This document shows positions 36,237 to 44,325 of a DNA stretch of 64,000 nt, piece by piece. The DNA comes from JABMOV01 sp964344305 (GTDB taxonomy: Bacteria > Fidelibacterota > Marinisomatia > Marinisomatales > JABMOV01). Location of the stretch: contig CAYFMT010000003.1 of NCBI GenBank assembly GCA_964344305.1, forward strand, positions 1 through 64,000. The letters run 5' to 3'. The stretch's first letter is position 1, and each line of letters starts with the position of its first letter. A program made the translations under genes and the position numbers. Under the pieces are notes generated by a model that did no database searches, had not been told where the DNA came from, and was given only the letters and a program-made list of their open reading frames with translations.

Positions 36237-37590
36237 TCTCCAGATGTCCAATCGATTGCAATTTATCCAGAACCAATGTTTTATACTCTTCCATTTTCTC
36301 CGGTGTGGATGCTTCGAAACGGCAAACGATGACAGGTTGAGTATTGGAGGATCGAACCAATCCCCATCCATCAGGGAAGTTTATTCGAACACCATCCACT
36401 GTACTGCAATCATAGTTTTCTATGAAATAAGCAACCGCTTCGTTTGTGATACGGAACTTTTCTTCATCATCCCTGGCAGCCATTCTCATTTCAGGTGTGG
36501 AATAGTACTTTGGAATTTCTGCTTTCAATTCTGATAATTTTTTATCGTGTCTCGACAGGAGTTCAACTAATCGTGCTCCAACATAGGTTGCATCGTCATA
36601 CCCAAAATAATCATCTGCGAAGAAAATGTGTCCGCTCATTTCTCCTCCAAGCTTGCAGTTAACCTCAGCCATTTTTTGCTTGATTAATGAGTGTCCTGTT
36701 TTCCACATAATAGGCTTCCCACCCACACGGCGAATGACATCTTCCAGTGCTTTCGAGCATTTCACATCGTAGAGGATTTCATCTCCAGGTTCCACAATAT
36801 CGGGTAAAAACAATGCCATAAGCTGATCTGCCCAGATCACATCACCAGTTTCATCCACAACCCCTACACGATCAGCATCGCCATCAAATGCAAGTCCCAC
36901 ATCGTAGTCACCGGATTGCATTGTTTTTACAAGGTCTTTCAAATTTTCTTCAACAGTGGGATCCGGATGATGATTGGGAAAAGAACCATCCACATCACAA
37001 TATAACTCGGTTAATTCCGCACCGAGCATTCTGAATATATCCGGTGCATTGATTGCAGCAGCTGCGTTCCCACAATCCATGACCACTTTCATGGGTCTTT
37101 TAAACTGTATTTTTTCCTTGATCATGGATGCATAATCCGTTTTTAGATCGTAGGATGTTTCGGTGCCTTCACCCGTTTCATAATCCTCGTTTTCAATCAG
37201 GGTTTTGATGGATTGAATCATGTCACCAAACACGGCTTTCTTAAACATGGACAATTTGAACCCATTGAACTCCGGAGGATTGTGACTGCCAGTAATCTGG
37301 ACCGCTGCCCCCACATCCAATTTGAACATACTGTAGTAGTTAACCGGCGTAGGTAATAATCCCAGATTGATAATATCTATCCCCGTTGAAAGGACGCCTT
37401 CCTTAAAATTGTCCATGAGGCGCGGTGTGGAAGTACGAACATCGCCACTTAACGCCACTTCATTTGCTCCCAGCCGTTTGGCATATGTTGCGAAGCCTTT
37501 TCCTAGAGCAGTCACTACTGCCGGTGGGAAATCATCTATCACCTTTCCACGAATATCGTATTCACGAAAAATAAATGGGTTAATCTGCAC
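36220..37590 (-). CDS. Phosphomannomutase/phosphoglucomutase (AlgC-like)
   Basis: About 456 residues from the GTG at 37590, six bases after GGAG; an in-frame TTG at 37602 overlaps that site. It is an alpha-D-phosphohexomutase: substrate-proximal NPFIFREYDIRGKV, phosphoserine loop QITGSHNPPEFNGFKL, metal site FDGDADRVGVVDE, sugar-specificity loop GGEMSGHIFF and phosphate-binding RSSNTQPVIVCRFEA. It interconverts hexose-6- and hexose-1-phosphates. It is the first gene of the minus-strand operon leading to the polyprenyl synthase, the isomerase and the BFN protein. Confidence 0.93.
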   Translation of the reverse strand: MQINPFIFREYDIRGKVIDDFPPAVVTALGKGFATYAKRLGANEVALSGDVRTSTPRLMDNFKEGVLSTGIDIINLGLLPTPVNYYSMFKLDVGAAVQITGSHNPPEFNGFKLSMFKKAVFGDMIQSIKTLIENEDYETGEGTETSYDLKTDYASMIKEKIQFKRPMKVVMDCGNAAAAINAPDIFRMLGAELTELYCDVDGSFPNHHPDPTVEENLKDLVKTMQSGDYDVGLAFDGDADRVGVVDETGDVIWADQLMALFLPDIVEPGDEILYDVKCSKALEDVIRRVGGKPIMWKTGHSLIKQKMAEVNCKLGGEMSGHIFFADDYFGYDDATYVGARLVELLSRHDKKLSELKAEIPKYYSTPEMRMAARDDEEKFRITNEAVAYFIENYDCSTVDGVRINFPDGWGLVRSSNTQPVIVCRFEASTPEKMEEYKTLVLDKLQSIGHLEIEAGH

Positions 37591-37602
37591 CTTTGTCTCC
37601 AA

Positions 37603-37719
37603 TTTTGTTTAATGAATAAATGGTAAATTACAGAGGACTGTATTCTTCTCCATATGAAAACGGAGAAAGTGCCGTTAGAAAATAGTTATATGGTGTAAAT
37701 TTCAAACTACATTAAACCT
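37603..37719. promoter_or_regulatory. Divergent intergenic region
   Basis: 117 bp between the phosphohexomutase gene (leftward) and the exported-protein gene (rightward). It must contain promoters for both operons. It is AT-rich, but I could not identify clear hexamers or an operator. Confidence 0.5.
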
Positions 37720-38853
37720 ATGAGATTTTACTTGAAAAACATATGTTTCATACTGCTATACTGCTTTTTATTCATTCAAGCAGCTCTCAGCAATACCGAT
37801 ACGCTTCGAAGCATCTCACAATTTCCAAAAGCACATAACAAATCAATCCTTCCCCTATCCAGTGGTTTATGCATTTATGATAATCACGTTATTCGTTATG
37901 GAAACTACCGTTACTCAAGTCAGGACAAAATTGTTTCTGTCTTTCCAATGATAGGAGAATCCGTTGGTATTATTGTTCACAAGGAAAAATACAATTACCG
38001 ATTTATTCACCTTGGAGGCACATTTAATATAATTTCAGTCATTGACTTTTCCGTTGTCAGGGATCTGGGTTTCCCACAGATCGAAACCAGAATAGGTGGT
38101 GATTATTTGTTCCTAAATCCTGTTGAGCAGGTAGTAACCATATATTCTAGTGATGGTAAAAATTATTCTTCGGTACCGCTGTTTGATTCTAAAGATTTTG
38201 ACCATGAAAAACGGTTGATTTTTGTTGATCATTACAAGAATCAAGTCGATTTACTCCTTGGTCAGGAAACAGCCATAGGAGACAAGAATGATGTTTCAAT
38301 AATTGGTTTGACGTCAAACGGTAAACAGGATTTTTCAATCCCGGTTCATTTATCCCTCCCGTACCATGCTGCTATGTCAAACAACATTGTGGGGATTGTA
38401 GGTACTTCCTTCACACAAAACTATGAACGGGCTGAACACAAACTCATACTAATGGATCTTACCTCACCAAAAACAACCAGAGACTGGACATGGTCAACCA
38501 TCCCCCACTTCTTCAAAGCACATCAGCATCAGTTTTATGCGGTCTTCAAGGACAGGGTTTTTGTGGTGTCGGATAATGGTCTGGGATCCACACAATATAC
38601 ATTTGAGGAGGAGATCACTCCGCTGGCCTTTATCCTTACAAAATCGTCAAATTTCATTTTAGGTGGATTGGATGCTGATGTAACTGGTGGATTATCCTTC
38701 AAAAAATGCGTATTGATTCAGTACCACGGTGGAAAAGCAACTGAGTATACTGTAGATGTTGAAGAACCATTTTATCATGCTGGTTTTATACAGGATAAAG
38801 GTCGTTTTTACCTGGACCAAAAGGACAACATCATTCTTTTTGATCTTCCATGA
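37720..38853 (+). CDS. Exported protein of unknown function
   Basis: 377 residues. The N-terminus has a signal peptide (basic start, hydrophobic run FILLYCFLFIQAALS to about residue 27). The mature part is rich in beta-strand-like segments such as YLFLNPVEQVVTIYSSDG and repeated GG/aromatic turns, which suggests a beta propeller. I cannot identify repeats with confidence. No catalytic motif is seen. It overlaps the M23 endopeptidase gene by four bases and is the first gene of a four-gene wall-remodelling operon, so it may assist or regulate those enzymes. Confidence 0.65.
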   Translation: MRFYLKNICFILLYCFLFIQAALSNTDTLRSISQFPKAHNKSILPLSSGLCIYDNHVIRYGNYRYSSQDKIVSVFPMIGESVGIIVHKEKYNYRFIHLGGTFNIISVIDFSVVRDLGFPQIETRIGGDYLFLNPVEQVVTIYSSDGKNYSSVPLFDSKDFDHEKRLIFVDHYKNQVDLLLGQETAIGDKNDVSIIGLTSNGKQDFSIPVHLSLPYHAAMSNNIVGIVGTSFTQNYERAEHKLILMDLTSPKTTRDWTWSTIPHFFKAHQHQFYAVFKDRVFVVSDNGLGSTQYTFEEEITPLAFILTKSSNFILGGLDADVTGGLSFKKCVLIQYHGGKATEYTVDVEEPFYHAGFIQDKGRFYLDQKDNIILFDLP

Positions 38854-40946
38854 AGAATCTCATTTTCATGTTCATGGTTCTATCCATGGCCTTTTCTTAT
38901 AACTGGCCATGCACACCTTTTTCTCAGCAGCACCCCATTAATGGGACATTTTGTGAATGCAGGTCAGGATCAGATGGTGACAGGGATCATTTTCATGATG
39001 GTGTTGATATTGATCTTGCTCAGGGACACCCGGTTTATTCCGTCATTAACGGTACTGTCACAAGTTTCAGCACATCAGCACAATCTGGTATAAATGCGTA
39101 TATCCGCGTGGGTCGGTATGCATATGTGCATGTGGATCCAAACCCAACATTGTCGGTAGGATCCAACGTTGTTGCTTTCGAAACGGTGGTTGGGTGGACT
39201 AATTCCTGGAATCATATCCATTTCAAGGATGGATATCCGGGAAGTGAAATCAATGCCATTCGTTTAAATGGTGGGTTGGATCCGCTGGAGGATCCATACG
39301 ATCCCACCGTACACGATATAAAGTTTTACGTTGATGGTACGGAAACCGAATTTGTCAATGGACAAATCTATGGTGAAGTGGATATTGTCAGCAAAGCCAC
39401 GGATATGACAGATACAAGTCCCATAGGGGACAATAACGGCATATACAAAATTGGATTGGATGTCATTGACTCTGCTGGAACGGTTGTGTTTGGTCCGAGA
39501 ACCCCATTTGAGTTTGATGAAATACCAAATTCAGATAATTATATCACTAATGTATACGCTGAAGGGTCAAATACCAGTACCTATAGATATACAGTTACAA
39601 ACAATATCCATTCAAATAATAAGCTGGATGTCTCAGACTGGAGTACGGGAGTCTATACAGCCCGTGTATTTACATGGGATCAATACTTTAATGCGGACAC
39701 ATTAACCCGTGTTTTTGAAGTAGTAGAACCGGATATGTACTCTCCAGAGCCACCTACATTTACATCAGTTGTTCCAAGTGGGAATGGCTTTGAGTTACAC
39801 TGGTTGCCCAATTCAGAAGACGATTTGTTGGGGTATCGATTGTATTTCAGTTATGATTATATCACATGGAATAATAACCACAATGAATCCATCCTCACTG
39901 CAGAAACAACCAGCTATACGGTACCACAGTTTGGATCATCCCTGGTGTATTTCTATCTCACCGCAGTGGATGATTCTCCTTTTATGAATGAAAGTGCGCC
40001 TTCTAATACAATGGTCTATAGAAAGTCCCCCATCGGGAATCCCATTTTATTTGTCAATGGTCTTGACCATGCAGGCTTATCATCAAATTCCATGGTTGAG
40101 GTTGGGAATATCATCAGTGATTATTCCACGATAGGGATCATGACGGTACACGATACAGTCATTTCACTCCATAGCGACTCGCTGTTAAATCAGGAGAACG
40201 TAATGGTTCACATGGGTTCTAGAAAAAGGGGTATTGCCCAGGACTTTTCTTCATGGCTTTTATCCCGGTACTCATTAGTTGAGACGAAAACAATAACGCT
40301 GGGATTAGGATCCGCAGCCGTAATCAATTCGACGCAATCAGGTCAAACATATTTAGATACTCTGGGCATTGACAGTGTATCCTGGCTGGTCCCATCAGAA
40401 GATATGTCCATATCCACGAACGGGATATTGCATGCACTGGGAATTATTGAAGTATCCACTGATTTTGATTCCATATCCGTGGGATATGATACACAACTCC
40501 CATCCGCTATCCCTGTGTTGTCAAATGATGGATTATTCGGCTTTGGCAGAGGAAGTTCCTACGTTATCACACTTCCGTTTGCTTCCTTCCCCGACCCGGA
40601 CGCACCTGTTCTTAATCTATTGAATTACCTTTCACCAGGATCTGTCACTATTGATGCTAAAGATAATATTCTGCCTGAATCATTTTCAACAATCGCTTAT
40701 CCGAATCCATTTAATAACCAGTTTACTGTTCAGATATCAGGTCCACCAGGACAATATGAGGTGTTCTTAAATGATCTTCTCGGTAGCAATGTCCTTTTTG
40801 AATCCCTGGAAAAAACCGTTGAATCACCCATAATAATAAGTGTGCGAGCAGATCAGCTATCCTTGGCCTCCGGTGTTTATTTCCTGAGAATTCACCAACG
40901 AAACAATTCCATTCAACAAACACAGAAAATAATGTACTTAAAATGA
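38850..40946 (+). CDS. M23 metallopeptidase with Fn3-like and T9SS C-terminal sorting domain
   Basis: 698 residues. A signal peptide covers about 1-16. The M23 (LytM-type) zinc peptidase domain is near the N-terminus: HDGVD gives H49 and D53, HIH gives H122 and H124, and H94 is a candidate active-site histidine. A fibronectin-III-like domain spans about 298-391. The last 92 residues (about 607-698) contain YPNPFNNQFTVQI and end in KIMYLK, a type A T9SS sorting domain. It therefore probably crosses the outer membrane and is surface-bound or released. M23 enzymes cut peptidoglycan cross-bridges or stem peptides. It overlaps both neighbours by four bases. Confidence 0.86.
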   Translation: MKNLIFMFMVLSMAFSYNWPCTPFSQQHPINGTFCECRSGSDGDRDHFHDGVDIDLAQGHPVYSVINGTVTSFSTSAQSGINAYIRVGRYAYVHVDPNPTLSVGSNVVAFETVVGWTNSWNHIHFKDGYPGSEINAIRLNGGLDPLEDPYDPTVHDIKFYVDGTETEFVNGQIYGEVDIVSKATDMTDTSPIGDNNGIYKIGLDVIDSAGTVVFGPRTPFEFDEIPNSDNYITNVYAEGSNTSTYRYTVTNNIHSNNKLDVSDWSTGVYTARVFTWDQYFNADTLTRVFEVVEPDMYSPEPPTFTSVVPSGNGFELHWLPNSEDDLLGYRLYFSYDYITWNNNHNESILTAETTSYTVPQFGSSLVYFYLTAVDDSPFMNESAPSNTMVYRKSPIGNPILFVNGLDHAGLSSNSMVEVGNIISDYSTIGIMTVHDTVISLHSDSLLNQENVMVHMGSRKRGIAQDFSSWLLSRYSLVETKTITLGLGSAAVINSTQSGQTYLDTLGIDSVSWLVPSEDMSISTNGILHALGIIEVSTDFDSISVGYDTQLPSAIPVLSNDGLFGFGRGSSYVITLPFASFPDPDAPVLNLLNYLSPGSVTIDAKDNILPESFSTIAYPNPFNNQFTVQISGPPGQYEVFLNDLLGSNVLFESLEKTVESPIIISVRADQLSLASGVYFLRIHQRNNSIQQTQKIMYLK

Positions 40947-42370
40947 AACAAATACTTTTATGCACTCTCTTTCTTGCAGGATGTACCATTCGACCTACAG
41001 TGGATCCTGTCTACGGCGACAGGTCCATTGCATCCCGGATCAATTCTGCCATTGATGCATCTGGACTTGAAACAAACATTGGCATTCATGTTGTGTCAGC
41101 ACTAACAGGCGAAACACAGTATGAATTGAACAAGCAGCATTTGTTTAATCCAGCCAGTAATAACAAAATATACACTGCTGCTGCCGCATTAAAATACTTA
41201 ACCACCGATTACCGGTATATCACAACCATTTGGGCTCCCAGGGATCAACTTGGATCTGGCAAAGTGTCTCACCTCGTCATTAAAGGTGATGGCGATCCGG
41301 ATTTCTTTCCGGATGATTTGGATACTCTGGTACAATCCATTGCCATGTTTATCCATGAGGTGGATACAATCATCTACGATGATTCCATTATTGATTCTGT
41401 TCTTTTTGGTGAAGGATGGATGTGGGATGAAGGATCCGCGTGGTATTCTGCACAAATATCCGGATTATCACTGAATGATAATTGTGTGGACTTACAGGTA
41501 ATCGCCAGTGACGTAGGAGAGGTGCCTGTTATTGACATGTATCCAGAAACGGAATATGTCACACTTAACAATCAATCTGTTGTGGTGGATGACACGCTTG
41601 ACCTGAAGGATTTTAAGATTACCCGTAGATGGTGGTCCCGTAATAATGTCATTGATATTGAAGGTGAATACCTGGTTGAAGAACTGCCGGATACTTCTAT
41701 CTACTATCGCAATGTCCATGACCCAGCTAGATTTACAGGAACGGTCTTTAAGGAAACATTAATGAAACATGGAATCAAGGTTCATGGACCCGTACTCAAA
41801 GGAACCGTAGCCAGTGGTGATGCCGTCATTGAATCTCATGCTTCAGGACCGTTTATGGAATCCCTCTCCAATTTCATGAAGGAAAGTGATAACCTTAGTG
41901 GAGAGCTATATATAAAAACAATCGGTCATGTCATGACGGAAAAACAAGGAACCTGGAAAGATGGATTGCATTCAGCCAGACTTTTTTTCCAGGAAGAAGT
42001 TGGATTGGACACCACCACATTTTCGTATATCGGAGGATCCGGTGTCAGTCGGTATAATTATTCCTCACCTGAGCATTTTTCCTCATTACTCTTCTGGTTA
42101 TACAACCAGCCGGAATATCGCCACGACTTTCTTCAATCCCTCCCTCGTGGAGGCTGGGATGGGACACTGGAAGATCGTATGAATGGAATGGGTCAATACA
42201 TCTACGCAAAAACCGGAACTTTATCCGGTGCAAGTTGCCTTTCTGGGTATGTGTTGGTTCCAGAGAAAGAACCACTGGTATTTTCCATCTTGATGAATGG
42301 TTATGTTGGGTCATCAAAACCGTACAGGGATTTGCAGGATCAAATCTGTAACATACTGGAGAATTTATAA
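40943..42370 (+). CDS. dacB: D-alanyl-D-alanine carboxypeptidase/endopeptidase (PBP4, S13 family)
   Basis: 475 residues. A lipobox LAGC puts the lipidated cysteine at residue 14, unusual for a DacB, which is commonly soluble. The SxxK motif is S72-N-N-K75 in NPASNNKIYTAAAAL, the SxN motif lies in KESDNLSGELY and KTG in IYAKTGTLSG. It removes terminal D-alanine or cleaves DD-cross-links in the periplasm. Gene order after a T9SS M23 enzyme and before an LD-carboxypeptidase indicates stepwise peptidoglycan trimming. Confidence 0.92.
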   Translation: MKQILLCTLFLAGCTIRPTVDPVYGDRSIASRINSAIDASGLETNIGIHVVSALTGETQYELNKQHLFNPASNNKIYTAAAALKYLTTDYRYITTIWAPRDQLGSGKVSHLVIKGDGDPDFFPDDLDTLVQSIAMFIHEVDTIIYDDSIIDSVLFGEGWMWDEGSAWYSAQISGLSLNDNCVDLQVIASDVGEVPVIDMYPETEYVTLNNQSVVVDDTLDLKDFKITRRWWSRNNVIDIEGEYLVEELPDTSIYYRNVHDPARFTGTVFKETLMKHGIKVHGPVLKGTVASGDAVIESHASGPFMESLSNFMKESDNLSGELYIKTIGHVMTEKQGTWKDGLHSARLFFQEEVGLDTTTFSYIGGSGVSRYNYSSPEHFSSLLFWLYNQPEYRHDFLQSLPRGGWDGTLEDRMNGMGQYIYAKTGTLSGASCLSGYVLVPEKEPLVFSILMNGYVGSSKPYRDLQDQICNILENL

Positions 42371-43302
42371 TGATTAAACCAAACGCTTTGAAAAAGGGAG
42401 ATACTATCGGCATTGTTTCTCCATCATACTGGGCAGATGAGGACGTGCTTCATACAGTTAAAACCTATTACGAGGACAGGGGATTTCACATCCAGTTTGG
42501 CCGAAGTCCCTTTTTAAGAAATAATAAATATGCCGGCACACCGGAAGATCGTGCGAACGATATCATGGCAATGTTTACCAATGATGAAATTGATGCCATT
42601 GTCTGTGCCCGAGGTGGATATGGAGCCAATCGTGTCTTACCATTGCTGGATTACGATGTCATTCGTAATAACCCTAAAATATTTATGGGTTACAGCGATA
42701 TTACTGCGCTGATTCATTCCCTAAACCAGCAGGCTGATCTACTGGCATTTCATGGTCCTATGCTTGTCACATATAAAAAGGAATTCATTCCTTATAATTG
42801 GGAGATATTCGAATCCGTTGTGTCCGGTGATAAGAATCTGATATTTAGAAATCCGGATGACATGAAATCAAATACCCTTAAGGAAGGTTCTGCCTCAGCT
42901 CCTCTTAGCGGCGGGAACCTCTGCCTGGTTGTCAATCGCCTGGGTACACCGGGTCAGGTGAACTTTGATGACACGATTCTATTTCTTGAAGATATTGGTG
43001 AGCAACTCTATGCTTTTGACCGTTACCTTGTCCAGCTCAGGGCATCCGGAACTGTTGATGGGATAAAAGGACTCATAATTGGTGAACTCGAGGATATGGA
43101 AGACAGTGGGGTTCCATTTGGAAAAACGACAGATGAAATTATTTTGGATGTGTTTGGGGACCTTGATATCCCCATCGTGACCAATGTTGCATGCGGTCAT
43201 GGGAAATACCAGATGACCCTTCCTGTCGGTCACCCCATTAAACTGGATATCGAACCGGATAGTTTTTCAATTCAGATCACAGGCAGTCCAGTTACAAAAT
43301 AA
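42370..43302 (+). CDS. ldcA: Muramoyltetrapeptide LD-carboxypeptidase (S66 family)
   Basis: 310 residues, no signal peptide, so cytoplasmic. The nucleophile is S109 in MGYSDITALIHSL. Further motifs are VCARGGYGANRVLPLLDYD, the glutamate in ILFLEDIGEQLYAFDR and the histidine in ACGHGKYQMTLPVG. LdcA removes the terminal D-alanine from tetrapeptides during wall recycling. It starts on the last base of dacB (TAATG). It completes an operon that would cut wall outside and finish recycling inside. Confidence 0.94.
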   Translation: MIKPNALKKGDTIGIVSPSYWADEDVLHTVKTYYEDRGFHIQFGRSPFLRNNKYAGTPEDRANDIMAMFTNDEIDAIVCARGGYGANRVLPLLDYDVIRNNPKIFMGYSDITALIHSLNQQADLLAFHGPMLVTYKKEFIPYNWEIFESVVSGDKNLIFRNPDDMKSNTLKEGSASAPLSGGNLCLVVNRLGTPGQVNFDDTILFLEDIGEQLYAFDRYLVQLRASGTVDGIKGLIIGELEDMEDSGVPFGKTTDEIILDVFGDLDIPIVTNVACGHGKYQMTLPVGHPIKLDIEPDSFSIQITGSPVTK

Positions 43303-43338
43303 ACCTCGCTAAATCGTTATATATTCTCGAACGAGGTT
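43302..43338 (-). terminator. Possible weak terminator between convergent ldcA and DRTGG genes
   Basis: AACCTCG (43302-43308) and CGAGGTT (43332-43338) form a 7-bp stem with a 23-base loop. On the minus strand the stem is followed by TATTTTG. The long loop and the overlap with the stop codon make it doubtful. Confidence 0.3.
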
Positions 43339-44325
43339 ACCCAGTAATTCAATTTTATCTATTTCATCCGGACGGGTAATGGCCACCATATGCTCAACCT
43401 GTTTCGCCGTCTCGTATGTATCACCAGGGACCTGGATCAATGGGATTTTTGCCGATGACGCCTTAGCAATGACATTGGGTGGCGGAAGAATGTTGTTTGT
43501 AATGATGATACCGGCACTGTTTGTTTCGATGGCTGCAAGGATCATATCACTTCTATCTCCACTGGTGATGATCAGTTTATCCGAAGAACGGAATGTGTGC
43601 ATTCGGATTACGGAATCCCCAGACATAGCACCCACAAACACATGATTGACACGTCTGTTTAGTCCAGATCCACCGGCAACAACCCGTGCTGATAGTAACT
43701 CTGAAACTGTCTCCATTTTTGGTTGATTGAGTAATGGTGAATATGGAATCACACCCAGGATCGGAACTCCCAATGAGGCAATATCCGTTTCACGCATTTC
43801 AAGAAAACGATCCCTTTGGTGAATCTTATTGACGATGATCCCTTTCAAAGTCACACCTGTGCCATCAACATAGTCTCGTATAAATGAAATGTCATCCACA
43901 ATTTGATCTGATTCCCCAGCCAGAACAACAATAAGATCTGCTTCACAACTTCTGCACAATGAAATGGCATCCACATGGACGGACATCCCAACAGAGAGAT
44001 CTTTCCCTGCTTCAATATATACCTGCTCCTTATCACCCAGGGACGCTATAAGTGTATTCAGAGATTCTGACAATTCATCCTGGTTATACTCAAATCGAAT
44101 TTTCGAATGATCAAAACCAATTGACATGGTTTCAGGCATAATTTCGGATTTCAATACTGCAGCCATCAATTCTGCATCATAATCCCACAGATGCTTATCC
44201 TGGTAATGCAATCTATCCCCAAAGGGTTTTATGTAGCCTGAATTCCTGACTCGGGATACTAATCCAGTAATTATGCTGGTTTTTCCTGAATCAGGATACA
44301 GAGATGCGATCACGGTATGTTTCAT
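43309..44325 (-). CDS. DRTGG-domain P-loop protein (phosphotransacetylase N-terminal-like)
   Basis: 338 residues. The N-terminal dethiobiotin-synthetase-like NTPase domain starts MKHTVIASLYPDSGKTSII, with the P-loop variant PDSGKTS and VYIEAGKDLSVGMSV. The C-terminal half contains a DRTGG-like domain (VSELLSARVVAGG, RSSDKLIITSGDRSDMILAAI). This matches the N-terminal region of long phosphotransacetylases, but the catalytic PTA domain is missing. Free-standing versions often accompany ADP-forming acyl-CoA synthetases; here the two genes overlap by four bases. A sensory or allosteric role for acetyl-CoA metabolism is inferred. Confidence 0.85.
   Translation of the reverse strand: MKHTVIASLYPDSGKTSIITGLVSRVRNSGYIKPFGDRLHYQDKHLWDYDAELMAAVLKSEIMPETMSIGFDHSKIRFEYNQDELSESLNTLIASLGDKEQVYIEAGKDLSVGMSVHVDAISLCRSCEADLIVVLAGESDQIVDDISFIRDYVDGTGVTLKGIIVNKIHQRDRFLEMRETDIASLGVPILGVIPYSPLLNQPKMETVSELLSARVVAGGSGLNRRVNHVFVGAMSGDSVIRMHTFRSSDKLIITSGDRSDMILAAIETNSAGIIITNNILPPPNVIAKASSAKIPLIQVPGDTYETAKQVEHMVAITRPDEIDKIELLGNLVREYITI

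Noticed and set aside
36237..36371. 45-residue N-terminal extension of the polyprenyl diphosphate synthase
   Set aside because: The bases are the conserved end of the phosphohexomutase gene in another frame; the translation has no synthase character.
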